From assembly GCF_010501055.1 (NCBI RefSeq), contig NZ_QVMO01000028.1, forward strand, positions 1 to 45,473: a DNA stretch of 45,473 nt, read 5' to 3'. The stretch comes from Dysgonomonas sp. 521 (GTDB lineage Bacteria; Bacteroidota; Bacteroidia; Bacteroidales; Dysgonomonadaceae). A program made the translations under genes and the position numbers. This document shows, piece by piece, positions 1-8,345 of this stretch. Within the stretch, counting starts at the first letter, position 1; each line of letters starts with the position of its first letter. The notes beneath the pieces were generated by a model. That model saw only the letters and a list, made by a program, of their open reading frames with translations. It was not told the DNA's origin and did no database searches.

Positions 1-96
1 ATAAACTGATGGCTCCTTAATTTATCGTTAAATCTCTCCGTAAAGGTAAAAACTATATAAATCTTGTAAAAGATGAGGCAGACCGAAGGCTTACAA

Positions 97-257
97 TGTT
101 TAAATTTTATACGAATATTTTATTATGCCTTTTTCTTCGTTCATTTTTAGTCTGTTTTAGTCTGTTTTTCCTTTCTCTCAACTCAACCAACGGTCACAGG
201 AGCGAAGCGTATGTAAAAAAACATCTCTAAAAATTTGAACGAATAAAATTTAAACAG
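97..257. repeat. MITE-like repeat, copy A
   Basis: About 160 bp bounded by inverted ends: TGTTTAAATTTTAT at the left and the complement of CTGTTTAAATTTTAT at the right. The interior is almost the same as copy B at 16238-16419, including CAACTCAACC, GGTCACAGGAGCGAAGCG and CATCTCTAAAAATTTGAACG. It encodes nothing and lies beyond the terminator of the amylase gene. Copies C and D (11515-11730, 13612-13810) share the terminal sequence but have a different interior. It is probably a non-autonomous transposable element; no transposase is seen. Confidence 0.75.
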
Positions 258-267
258 TTACTAAATC

Positions 268-312
268 TCAAAATAAAAATAACCTTTGGCTGTATGCAGC
301 CAAAGGTTATTC
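268..312 (-). terminator. Intrinsic terminator of the GH13 lipoprotein gene
   Basis: A 15-bp perfect inverted repeat AATAACCTTTGGCTG / CAGCCAAAGGTTATT with a 4-nt loop lies at 278-311. On the minus strand it is followed by a T-rich run (ATTTTTATTT). It lies about 55 bp past the stop codon at 368. Confidence 0.85.
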
Positions 313-367
313 AGTAAAATAGCTATACTCAAAATTGTGTGTAGCCCGAAAGTTTGCTTTACGGTGT

Positions 368-2665
368 TTATTTACTCATGTATAGCCGGTATTCTCCCGG
401 TTGTAGTTTTATGCTTTGTGTGGTAGCCGAAAGGCTAAGTTTATCTCCTGAGAAATAATCCTCCCAATTACCGGTTTTTCCGAAATTTACTGTCGCTGTA
501 GCTTCCACTACATCAAGGTTGGCGATAGCACATACATATCCGCCCGCACCTTTCAGCAATATTTGCTTATATTGATTTTTTGTATCAATAGTGTAATCAC
601 TGGCAGAGAAAGCAGTATTTGAATTACGGAGCTTGTTCATCTTAGCAAATACATCATATAGATTCTTTCTGGCAGGTACATCATAATATTCCCAATGCGG
701 AGGTTTCTTACCTAAACGGTCGTTGTTCAGTTCCTCATCATAGCCGAGTTCTCCAAACTGCCATATCATTTTAGGCCCCGGAAACGACATTAGTATGACT
801 GCTGCCGCTTCGGTACGTTTAAGCCCGGTTGTCAAATCTTTTACGTCATAACCTCCGCTGGTTTTACCATAAGCCTTGTTTTTGAACATAATACGTTCTT
901 CATCATGGCTTTCCATATAGGCTACCAGATTTGGTTTCTTCCAGCCTCTTTCAAGGTACGAACCCCACGATACATCTCCTTTTGGCCCGTATTCTCCGGC
1001 TTCGGCACCCCATCCCATTGTAGCCTCATTGAAGTTATAGTTCAGGTTTCCCCATAGTTTGATGCCTAGTTCAGCTAGTTTTGTTTCTTCATCGTTATCC
1101 GAAAGATGTTCGCAGATGAGTATGACATCCGATTTTCTTTTTTTCATTTCGTTATATATGCGCTCCAGGTTTTTAATACGGTCTGCATCGTATGGGCTTC
1201 CCCAGCTATTATTGCCTGTAGCAGGATATGGAGTATTTGAGAAGCCTTTGGTAAAGTCGAAACGGAAACCGTCAACCTTATATTCTTTCATCCAGTATGA
1301 ACAAACGCTGTCTACAAACGCTTTTGTATATTCACTTTCGTGATTGAAGTCGCATCCCCACTGAGCATCGGGATTAGCGAAATTTGATCTTTGATTATAC
1401 CACGGATTATCAGCTGTCGGGTTTCCGTTTGCATCCTTATACATTCTTACCATCGGGCTTTGTCCGTAGCTGTGGTTCAGCACCATATCCATTATTACGG
1501 CAATGCCATTAGAGTGGCATACGTCAATAAATGATTTGTAGTCGTTGGATGTCCCGTATGCTTTATCTGCTGCAAAATAGAAAGAAGGATTATATCCCCA
1601 GCTGTTATTGCCTTCAAATTCGTTGAATGGCATCAGTTCTATCGCATTTACTCCCAGGGTTTTCAGATAGTCTATTTTTTCTTCTACGGCTTTTATGCTT
1701 CCCTGCTTGGTAAAGTCACGGATAAGTATTTCATAGATAACCATATTATCAGGATTGTCTATAGAGAAGTTCGATACTTTCCATGAATATGAAGCTGGTG
1801 CCGTATTCACAACCATTGCTATCTCAGTTGTTTTTCCGGTAGGATATTTTATCAGGTTCGGATAAATGGCATCGGGAATAGCATTGTCATTTGAAGGATC
1901 GGATATCTTGCTGGCATAAGGGTCGGCAATTTTGATTGTATTGTCGATAAGATATTGGCATACATATTCTTTACCTTTTTCCAATCCCCCTATCTTTATC
2001 CAAAAACGGTCTCCGTCTTTTTTCATTTTATAAGTGTCAGAAACTGTCCACTCATTGAAATCCCCGATAAGGTGTACTCTTTCTTTCTTCGGAGCGAATA
2101 ATACGAATGCCAGTGAATCGTCACTCAATATGGTAATACCGTCTCTCAGGTTGGCTGGTAATGTCGTTGATTCCGGTTGTTTTGTTGCAGTAGGTACAGT
2201 ATCCGTGATAACATATATGTAGCTATCGCCCGCTTTGGACGGAGTAGTAGATGTCAGGGCTATGCCATTTACTAAAACCTGATTGTTGCTCTTAGTCACA
2301 AATAAAGCATCGTTGCCGATACTCTCCAGTTTTAAAGTATCAGTTGTAAATGCTGTTAAATCATAAGTACCTTTTATTATATGACGTTTCAATACCTGCG
2401 TGGTATAACCGTCTGTAGTAGCCTTTTTTCCGGAGGTGCTGTTCTTTGCCGCTAATACCGTCAGTTTTTCTTCCGAAATATTCAATGTAGGAGTTATACT
2501 CTTGAATGCGCTGGTAAAATCCTCGATACCGGATATATTTCCCAACTTATCAGTTATTTTCTCTATTTCCGTTTCTTCTGCTGGAGTATTCGGCTTATCA
2601 TCATCACTACAAGCTATAAATACACAACATAGTAGCAACGGGAGAAATAGTCGTAAAAATTTCAT
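368..2665 (-). CDS. Fasciclin-GH13 alpha-amylase surface lipoprotein
   Basis: Predicted lipid-anchored alpha-glucan hydrolase, 765 aa from the chosen ATG at 2665. A start 11 codons upstream would put a non-signal segment ahead of the clear lipoprotein signal MKFLRLFLPLLLCCVFIAC-SDDD (Cys19). Residues about 36-155 read as a FAS1 (fasciclin) domain: EKLTVLAAKNS, then LKRHIIKGTYDLTAF, a VLVNGIAL strand, and a closing YIYVITDTVP. A CBM48-like early-set domain follows (about 180-285; RVHLIGDFNEW). The GH13 barrel has all four conserved regions: DMVLNH (393-398), GFRFDFTKG (466-474, nucleophile Asp470), ICEH (acid/base Glu519) and MESHDE (His587-Asp588). No SusC/SusD genes are adjacent. A LacI-type palindrome upstream suggests sugar-responsive control. 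The family call is firm; the exact substrate (starch, maltodextrin, pullulan) is not determinable here. Confidence 0.9.
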   Translation of the reverse strand: MKFLRLFLPLLLCCVFIACSDDDKPNTPAEETEIEKITDKLGNISGIEDFTSAFKSITPTLNISEEKLTVLAAKNSTSGKKATTDGYTTQVLKRHIIKGTYDLTAFTTDTLKLESIGNDALFVTKSNNQVLVNGIALTSTTPSKAGDSYIYVITDTVPTATKQPESTTLPANLRDGITILSDDSLAFVLFAPKKERVHLIGDFNEWTVSDTYKMKKDGDRFWIKIGGLEKGKEYVCQYLIDNTIKIADPYASKISDPSNDNAIPDAIYPNLIKYPTGKTTEIAMVVNTAPASYSWKVSNFSIDNPDNMVIYEILIRDFTKQGSIKAVEEKIDYLKTLGVNAIELMPFNEFEGNNSWGYNPSFYFAADKAYGTSNDYKSFIDVCHSNGIAVIMDMVLNHSYGQSPMVRMYKDANGNPTADNPWYNQRSNFANPDAQWGCDFNHESEYTKAFVDSVCSYWMKEYKVDGFRFDFTKGFSNTPYPATGNNSWGSPYDADRIKNLERIYNEMKKRKSDVILICEHLSDNDEETKLAELGIKLWGNLNYNFNEATMGWGAEAGEYGPKGDVSWGSYLERGWKKPNLVAYMESHDEERIMFKNKAYGKTSGGYDVKDLTTGLKRTEAAAVILMSFPGPKMIWQFGELGYDEELNNDRLGKKPPHWEYYDVPARKNLYDVFAKMNKLRNSNTAFSASDYTIDTKNQYKQILLKGAGGYVCAIANLDVVEATATVNFGKTGNWEDYFSGDKLSLSATTQSIKLQPGEYRLYMSK

Positions 2666-2702
2666 GGTATAATTAAATATTAGATTGATTATAAACATAT
2701 TT

Positions 2703-2716
2703 CAGTAACAAAGCTA
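2703..2716 (-). promoter_or_regulatory. Putative Bacteroidetes -7 promoter element for the GH13 gene
   Basis: On the minus strand TAGCTTTG (2716-2709) matches TAnnTTTG, 44 bp before the start codon at 2665. No clear -33 TTTG was found, which is common for regulated promoters in this phylum. Confidence 0.55.
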
Positions 2717-2771
2717 TGTTATTTGATCGAACCATTATTAATCTATCATAGGTTTACTTACGAAAAAAGAT

Positions 2772-2785
2772 TGCAAACGTTTGCA
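2772..2785. promoter_or_regulatory. LacI-family operator-like palindrome
   Basis: A perfect 14-bp palindrome, TGCAAACGTTTGCA. Its core GCAAACGTTTGC is typical of LacI/PurR/CcpA-family operators. It is centred about 75 bp upstream of the inferred start of transcription of the amylase gene, a position more usual for activation than for direct promoter blocking. The cognate regulator is not in this window. Confidence 0.65.
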
Positions 2786-2820
2786 TGTTAATTTTTAAGC
2801 AATTATGGGCTTCTGTATAA

Positions 2821-2850
2821 AAAAAGCCTTCCATTTGCGGAAGGCTTTGA
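2821..2850 (-). terminator. Terminator of the WGR/propeller gene
   Basis: AAAGCCTTCC and GGAAGGCTTT form a 10-bp stem with a 6-nt loop; on the minus strand a run of T follows. It lies 17 bp beyond the stop at 2867. Confidence 0.85.
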
Positions 2851-2866
2851 AAGGATAGTCCGTTTT

Positions 2867-3997
2867 TTATATGTTATACAGGCTGAAACAGCCATAGTCT
2901 GTCCTTACAGCTAATTGATTATCTATAAATTTGGCTTCCGCCGTTTTTACGCAATGTTCGATAGGGAAGCTATACAACATTTTTTTATTTACATAATCGA
3001 ATACATAGGCGTTAGTTAAGTGGAATTGAACCAGAACCGATTCATCCTCATTGAAGCAGAAAGAGAATATCGTAGGTGAATATTCAGGTACGGATAGTCC
3101 CGGATACGCCAGTTCTGTACCTTTCTCCACCTCGAAGAAGTACAGACACCATTTTCCATACTGCTCTCTTATTACCAACGTACTGTCGTTATCTACAAAT
3201 TGTATCTGGTCAACCATTCTGAATTCGCCTTTAATAGTCCTTATCAGCTTGCCTGTATTGACGTCTATCAGTTCTATTTCGCCTTCTTTGTTGTGGAATG
3301 CGAGTATCTTTCCGTTTTTTGACAGTCCGGCGCAAAAGGCGATCGAGCCTTTTATTATTTCCACATTGAAATCTTTTTCAAATACAACATCATTAGCGTT
3401 ATTCCGGGCATACATTTTGGGATGTGAGCCATAAGCTATATTGTTGTCGCTTACCGAGATGAAACTGGCTGTATGCTTAAACGAAGAGATTAACTGGATA
3501 AATTCTTTATTACTAAGACTATATTTGTAGATATAATGGTCAACGTCCATTAATAGGGTGTTGTCATTCGGGCAATAACGGATATCCCACGGTAAAACCT
3601 TTGGCAGATCTATTGTTTCTTTCAGGTTGCCTTGTTTGTCTATGAGCAGGAGAAAATCTTTCTGGTCACTTGCCGTGTTGTACGCTCCATGCTTGTAAAC
3701 GAATATGCCCTCCGGAGTATTCTCGAAAGAAAGACAACCAGTATACCCCAGTCCAGCCAAGCAGTGTAGGGTAGGGGTTCCCTGCTTTTCTGTCTCGTTT
3801 CTTTCTATGTAATTTTTCTTTAGCAGTTCCCATCTTTTTTTCTCATATTGCTTGTCTGCTTCATCTTGTGTAGGGTATTCTTTTTCTGTTGTTCTCGATT
3901 TCCCTTTATTTATATTTTCAGTTGTTATTTTTTTACCAGACAGTGTTATTATGCAGGATTTGTCACTCCCGATCTCGAATAAGTTAGCGGTTTTCAT
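2867..3997 (-). CDS. WGR-like domain plus beta-propeller protein, function unknown
   Basis: 376 aa with no signal peptide, so probably cytoplasmic. The first about 62 residues resemble a WGR domain: a beta strand (KSCIITLSGKKITTEN), a Gly/Lys turn, a PTQDEADKQYEKK helix and LKKNYIERNE, like the KGYVER end of many bacterial WGR proteins. The rest (about 75-376) is made of repeated beta-strand blades, e.g. IELIDVNTGKLIRTIKG and the blades around 150 and 290, consistent with a WD40/YVTN-like propeller. WGR modules in other proteins bind nucleic acid or partner proteins; no catalytic motif is visible here. It is a single gene with its own terminator. Confidence 0.65.
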   Translation of the reverse strand: MKTANLFEIGSDKSCIITLSGKKITTENINKGKSRTTEKEYPTQDEADKQYEKKRWELLKKNYIERNETEKQGTPTLHCLAGLGYTGCLSFENTPEGIFVYKHGAYNTASDQKDFLLLIDKQGNLKETIDLPKVLPWDIRYCPNDNTLLMDVDHYIYKYSLSNKEFIQLISSFKHTASFISVSDNNIAYGSHPKMYARNNANDVVFEKDFNVEIIKGSIAFCAGLSKNGKILAFHNKEGEIELIDVNTGKLIRTIKGEFRMVDQIQFVDNDSTLVIREQYGKWCLYFFEVEKGTELAYPGLSVPEYSPTIFSFCFNEDESVLVQFHLTNAYVFDYVNKKMLYSFPIEHCVKTAEAKFIDNQLAVRTDYGCFSLYNI

Positions 3998-4069
3998 TGT
4001 ATATGGATATTTAGTTTTTTAATAATGCAATGAATAATAGGTATGTGAGTTTGATATTATAAATATAGC

Positions 4070-4240
4070 TAGAATCTCTCAAAGATAGGCAAAATCAGGA
4101 AGAATAGAGTAAGTATTTGGTAATTAGAATTGTTTGGCGTTGTTTCTCCTATATTCTTCTGGTAGGCTAAATGGAAGAATATAGAGCGGTTAAGCGAAAG
4201 ATTTGCTACCTAAGTACTGCCTTTTTAATAGACCAGATTA
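4070..4240 (+). repeat. 171-bp dispersed direct repeat, copy 1
   Basis: Runs from TAGAATCTCTCAAAGATAGG to the motif GACCAGATTA and is about 93% identical to 35556-35725 in the same orientation. It covers roughly 100 bp of upstream DNA and the first 23 codons of a small gene (see 4171-4314). Identity stops abruptly at the same codon in both copies. Confidence 0.85.
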
Positions 4241-4314
4241 ATGATAGGTTTCGGGCTGACGGATTATCCGTCATTCGGGATATATCTGCATTTGGACGAG
4301 AGCCTGCAGGATGA
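4171..4314 (+). pseudogene. Truncated small gene, copy 1 (MEEYRAVKRK...)
   Basis: An ORF of 47 codons beginning MEEYRAVKRKICYLST. Its first 23 residues are identical to those of the ORF at 35656, after which the reading (NDRFRADG...) is unrelated and ends in a stop. This looks like the 5' end of a short gene joined to foreign sequence. The original protein is not recognised; a small accessory protein of toxin-antitoxin type is possible but unsupported. Confidence 0.55.
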
Positions 4315-4396
4315 GATAGTGAATAAATACAATCTGAAACCGACCAATATGGGTATGGATTTTCCCTTTGGAGACAAGAGAAAATATTTGAATTGA
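4241..4396 (+). pseudogene. Gene fragment, C-terminal piece of an unknown protein
   Basis: An ORF of 51 codons (MIGFGLTDYPSFGIYLHLDE... ending DKRKYLN), in another frame than the truncated ORF it overlaps. Its start coincides exactly with the end of the 171-bp repeat, so it is probably the surviving tail of a longer gene whose front was lost at the junction. The composition is protein-like, but I do not recognise the family. Confidence 0.4.
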
Positions 4397-4586
4397 TACC
4401 GTATTGGAATGTATCTAGGTATTAAGATTATGCTAACTAATAGTTCTGTTCCTCAAATATTTGCTAAATTTACAGGCTAATATAATTATTTTTTACGTAT
4501 TGTGATTTCAGATAATTATTGCGTGTATTTATGAGTTACTGGCAATCTTAAGAAACGGTATAACTAAAGTTTTAGAATTAGATAAT

Positions 4587-5675
4587 ATGAAAAATTTATT
4601 TTTAGGCCTATTATCCCTTTTGAGTGTGAACTTGTATTCTCAAGAATACAAAGTATTTCATACAGCTATATGTTATGATTTGTTATCAAGCATTGAAAAC
4701 TTTGAAACACTTACTGAAAGTTCCATGTATAAAGATTATTTGGCAACAGATTCGATTTTTCTGTCGAATATCGAATTGATAAATAATGCTATTACGGCTT
4801 CCAATTTGTGTAACTTATATGCAAGTTTACCAACAAATAAAGATAATATAGATGATTGCATTTCATTCTTTATTTCTTTTACTCCAGACATGATACCGCA
4901 AGAATTTCAAGGAAGATATGTAGAAAAGATTTATGCTGTAAAATCAGAAATAATAGCTGTCGTTAATACTCTGAAAGATGCTGGATATGAGGAATATTGG
5001 AAACAAAACGTACGACAGAAATTAGAGAAGGCAATTAATAATTATATTTTTGATGAAGGGCTTTTAGAAAACATACATAAAGAAATTAATTCTCTTGCAG
5101 GTAGTATGCCATTAAGCAATGATTTTTCTAAAATTTACATATTAGATATAGGTAATGCATTTTCTCTAAACGATGAGACTTTTTGTTGTACCTATTTCTT
5201 ACTTAATAAAGAGATTGCAAAACAGTATAGAATAGATTTTGTTCAGGTGTATATCCATGAAAATTTACACCGACTTTATTTGTCAAAAGAGTTAATGACT
5301 CAATTGGAGTTCTTATATACAACAGACGAATTTTATCGAGTTAACGAATCGAAAGCCACAGAACACAGAGAAGGTAGAAATGAGGCTTTTATTGTTGCTG
5401 CGGAAACGTATATCTCTCGAAAATTAGGATTAAAATCAGATGAAGATGTTTTAACGGAATTTACTGAATATTTAGAAGGGAGTTTAGTTCTTTCTCCTAT
5501 TATATACAACAACTTGCAGGATAAAAAGAAAACAGAATCATATAATGACTTTTTATTGCGTCTCTTAAAAAAAGGAATAATTGAAAGTGGAGACATAGAA
5601 AAACAATACAATTCTGCAATGAAGATAATCAAGGATAAAGTGCAAAAAACAGCCACTAACAACGGTTTGCTCTAA
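4587..5675 (+). CDS. Secreted HExxH zincin-like protein, unknown family
   Basis: 362 aa with a cleavable signal peptide (MKNLFLGLLSLLSVNLYSQ). A mostly helical N-terminal half is followed by the zinc-binding motif HENLH (224-228) and, about 40 residues on, NEAFIVAAETYIS, whose Glu266 or Glu273 could be the third ligand of a gluzincin-type site. The catalytic Glu225 is present, so a periplasmic or secreted metallopeptidase is plausible. No known peptidase family is recognised. The gene is AT-rich compared with its neighbours and stands between debris regions, which suggests acquisition. No operon partner. Confidence 0.6.
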   Translation: MKNLFLGLLSLLSVNLYSQEYKVFHTAICYDLLSSIENFETLTESSMYKDYLATDSIFLSNIELINNAITASNLCNLYASLPTNKDNIDDCISFFISFTPDMIPQEFQGRYVEKIYAVKSEIIAVVNTLKDAGYEEYWKQNVRQKLEKAINNYIFDEGLLENIHKEINSLAGSMPLSNDFSKIYILDIGNAFSLNDETFCCTYFLLNKEIAKQYRIDFVQVYIHENLHRLYLSKELMTQLEFLYTTDEFYRVNESKATEHREGRNEAFIVAAETYISRKLGLKSDEDVLTEFTEYLEGSLVLSPIIYNNLQDKKKTESYNDFLLRLLKKGIIESGDIEKQYNSAMKIIKDKVQKTATNNGLL

Positions 5676-6049
5676 TGCGGGGTGTGTGACAGTAGAAAGT
5701 TCTGTCGGATTTTAAAGGTTCACGTCCGTGCGAACGCACATGAAGTCTCGTACTACAGCAGACCACTGGCCGTTACTCCTGTTCCGGCAATAGTTTACAA
5801 AGTATAGGGTTGTTCTTAATCCTTTCCAGTTCATTTTCAACGATCTTTGCAAACAGATAACAGAGTTATTTGAACGCATGAAAAACTAAGTGTATCTAAG
5901 CACTTTATACCTACTTATCTACTGCCCACTTCATGTGAGAATCTTCAAAAACTATTGATAGTCAATTTGATATCCTCATACTGCCATAAAAATATAGTGA
6001 AAGCCCCTTGTATTTTAAGAGGCTTTCGCTTAGATTAGCAGAATTTGCG
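5676..6049. other. Intergenic region with a possible gene remnant
   Basis: No intact gene. On the minus strand 5866-5773 reads LFAKIVENELERIKNNPILC...LLPEQE-stop, a protein-like tail just downstream of an in-frame stop, so probably the end of a decayed gene. The rest shows nothing recognisable except the terminator at its right end. Confidence 0.35.
5999..6027 (-). terminator. Terminator of the GH3 gene
   Basis: GAAAGCC / GGCTTTC stem around a 15-nt loop, 22 bp past the stop codon at 6050. The flanking T-run on the minus strand is weak. Confidence 0.6.
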
Positions 6050-8263
6050 TTAATCTACAATATATTCATTTCCTGTGATTTCAAAATCCTTTTCCACTAT
6101 AGGGAGTTTTTCTGCACTAGTTGGTGTCGGCGAAGTACTTCCTATATATAGTTTCCTTTTACCCTCACTTACTTTTAATGCGCCCGAGTCGTCAGTCAGG
6201 GCTAAGTCTCTTGGGGACAGGTTGAATTCCACGGTTTTTGACTCGCTCGCTTTTAAAGAGATTCTTTCAAAGCCTTTCAGGGCATATAATGGTTTCAGGT
6301 CTTTTGTGTCTGGGTATGACATGTAAAGCTGAACTACTTCTTCCCCTTCTATTTTTCCCGTATTCGTCACTTTTACACTTACTTTTACAGTAGCATCGGC
6401 TTTTACAGCAGACGGCATCTCTACAGGGGCATATTCGAATTTAGTATAGCTTAGCCCGTATCCGAATGGATACAGAACCTGCCCGTCGAAGTAACGGTAT
6501 GTTCTGTTTTTCATCTCATAAGAGTTGAAAGGCGGTAAGTCACTGTCTTTGGCATAGAACGTAACCGGTAACCTTCCGGCAGGGTTATAATCCCCGAAAA
6601 GTACATCTGCTATAGCTGTTCCCGCGTCTTGCCCGCCATACCATGCGTTAAGGATTGCTGGTATGTTCTGCGATTCCCATTCTGTCGCGATAGCGCTACC
6701 GGTCATCATTACAAAGACAGTCGGTATATTTTCCGCTACGAGCGCTTTCATCAGTTCAGTCTGTACTTTCGGTAGTTTGATAGACGTTCTGTCTCCTCCC
6801 GTAAAACCTTCTACATTTACAGGCATTTCCTCTCCTTCGAGTTCTGGAGATATACCTCCTACAAAGATTACAACATCTACACCTTTAAGCCGTTTAGCCA
6901 AAGCCGTGATATCACTTTGCCCGTTTTCCGGAGCCTTTACAAAGTCTATCCCTTTTTCAAATATGACTTCTGTTCCTTTCAGTTTATTTCTGATCGCTTT
7001 GTACGGAGTAACTATTTCGGTAGGAAAACCGTTATAGTTTCCAAGTACGGATACCTCATTGTCTGCATTAGGGCCTATGACTGCTACCTTCTTTAGTTTC
7101 TTGCTGAGAGGCAATGTGTTGTTTTCATTCTTTAATAATACAATAGATTCCCGTGTCATTTTCAGCGCCAGGTCTTTATGTTTTTGAGACTCAAGGACTG
7201 TTGTATTTATCTGAGAATACTTCACATCGTTCGCGGGGTCAAACATACCTAATCTGAACCTTATGGTAAACAGGCGTTTCAATGATACATCTATCTGGCT
7301 TTCCGTTATTATTCCGCTCTTGACAGCATCTACCAATGCTTTGTATGCATCATTCCCACAATCTATGTCGGTACCGTTATATACGGCATCGGCTGCGGCA
7401 TATTTAGCTTCGGGATGTGTTTTATGATGACGGTAAAAATCGTCTATGGCTCCGCAATCGGATGTCACATAGCCTGTAAAATGCCATTTGTCGCGTAAGA
7501 TCTCCTGCATCAGCAGGTTATTGGCACAACATGGCTGCCCGCTGTAGGCATTGTAGGCGCACATGACTCCGGCTACTTTCGCGTCTTCTACCAAGTCGCG
7601 GAAAGCAGGCAGGTATGTGTCCCATAAGTCGTATGTGGTAACAAATGTATTGAATGTATGGCGTGTGTTTTCGGGTCCGCTGTGTACGGCATAATGCTTG
7701 GCGCATGCCGCGGCTTTCAGGTATTTAGGATCATCCCCCTGCAATCCGGCCACAAAGGATTTACCTAAAGTTCCTGTCAGGTATGGGTCTTCGCCATAGG
7801 TTTCCTGTCCGCGTCCCCAGCGTGGATCCCTGAAAATGTTAATATTAGGTGTCCAATATGTTAATCCGTAATATATCTCACGGTTGCCTTTCGATGTGGC
7901 GTCATTATATATGGCCCGCCCTTCATCGGATATGGCTGTTGCCACATCTTTCATCAGGTGTTTATCCCAGGCAGCAGCCATTCCTATAGCCTGAGGAAAG
8001 ACGGTAACTTTGTAGTCTGTCCGGCCTATTCCATGCAGGCATTCATTCCACCAGTTGTATGACGGTATATTCAATCTTTCTATCGCAGGTGTGTTATTTA
8101 ACATCTGCGAAACCTTCTCTTCTAATGTTAATTTTGACACTAAGTCGCTGACGCGTTCTTCAATCGGAAGGTTCGTGTTTAGGAAAGGATGATTCTGTCC
8201 AAACAGTGAATAACAGGATAATGTGTAGATAAAAATTAGTTGGGCTAGTTTCAGTTTTTTCAT
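6050..8263 (-). CDS. Secreted GH3 beta-xylosidase / beta-glucosidase
   Basis: A 737-aa exo-acting beta-glycosidase predicted to release terminal xylose or glucose from plant oligosaccharides in the periplasm. The signal peptide ends at about residue 22 (YSLFGQ). The (beta/alpha)8 domain holds NWWNECLHG (70-78), frequent in xylosidase-type GH3 enzymes, the substrate-binding KH pair (Lys189-His190) and GYVTSDCGAIDDF with nucleophile Asp269. A six-stranded sandwich domain follows (GPNADNEVSVLGNY to GGQDAGTAIADVLFGDYNPAGRLPV), then a C-terminal fibronectin-III-like domain (YGLSYTKFEY... to the end). The length is usual for the family. It is not clustered with SusCD genes. Specificity, xylosidase versus glucosidase, is an inference from motif style. 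Confidence 0.92.
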   Translation of the reverse strand: MKKLKLAQLIFIYTLSCYSLFGQNHPFLNTNLPIEERVSDLVSKLTLEEKVSQMLNNTPAIERLNIPSYNWWNECLHGIGRTDYKVTVFPQAIGMAAAWDKHLMKDVATAISDEGRAIYNDATSKGNREIYYGLTYWTPNINIFRDPRWGRGQETYGEDPYLTGTLGKSFVAGLQGDDPKYLKAAACAKHYAVHSGPENTRHTFNTFVTTYDLWDTYLPAFRDLVEDAKVAGVMCAYNAYSGQPCCANNLLMQEILRDKWHFTGYVTSDCGAIDDFYRHHKTHPEAKYAAADAVYNGTDIDCGNDAYKALVDAVKSGIITESQIDVSLKRLFTIRFRLGMFDPANDVKYSQINTTVLESQKHKDLALKMTRESIVLLKNENNTLPLSKKLKKVAVIGPNADNEVSVLGNYNGFPTEIVTPYKAIRNKLKGTEVIFEKGIDFVKAPENGQSDITALAKRLKGVDVVIFVGGISPELEGEEMPVNVEGFTGGDRTSIKLPKVQTELMKALVAENIPTVFVMMTGSAIATEWESQNIPAILNAWYGGQDAGTAIADVLFGDYNPAGRLPVTFYAKDSDLPPFNSYEMKNRTYRYFDGQVLYPFGYGLSYTKFEYAPVEMPSAVKADATVKVSVKVTNTGKIEGEEVVQLYMSYPDTKDLKPLYALKGFERISLKASESKTVEFNLSPRDLALTDDSGALKVSEGKRKLYIGSTSPTPTSAEKLPIVEKDFEITGNEYIVD

Positions 8264-8298
8264 GATTAGTATTGATTCTGAATATTATAAAATATACA

Positions 8299-8330
8299 CA
8301 AAGCCCCTGGAAATCAATCGAGAGGCTTTG
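8299..8330 (-). terminator. Terminator of the PEPCK/HPrK-like gene
   Basis: CAAAGCC / GGCTTTG arms separated by 18 nt, 16 bp past the stop at 8346; on the minus strand the hairpin leads into TGTGTATATTTT. Confidence 0.55.
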
Positions 8331-8345
8331 TAAATATATTAAATA

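Noticed and set aside
368..8263. Starch or xylan utilisation locus (PUL)
   Set aside because: GH13 and GH3 genes are 3.4 kb apart with unrelated genes between them, and no SusC/SusD pair is present.
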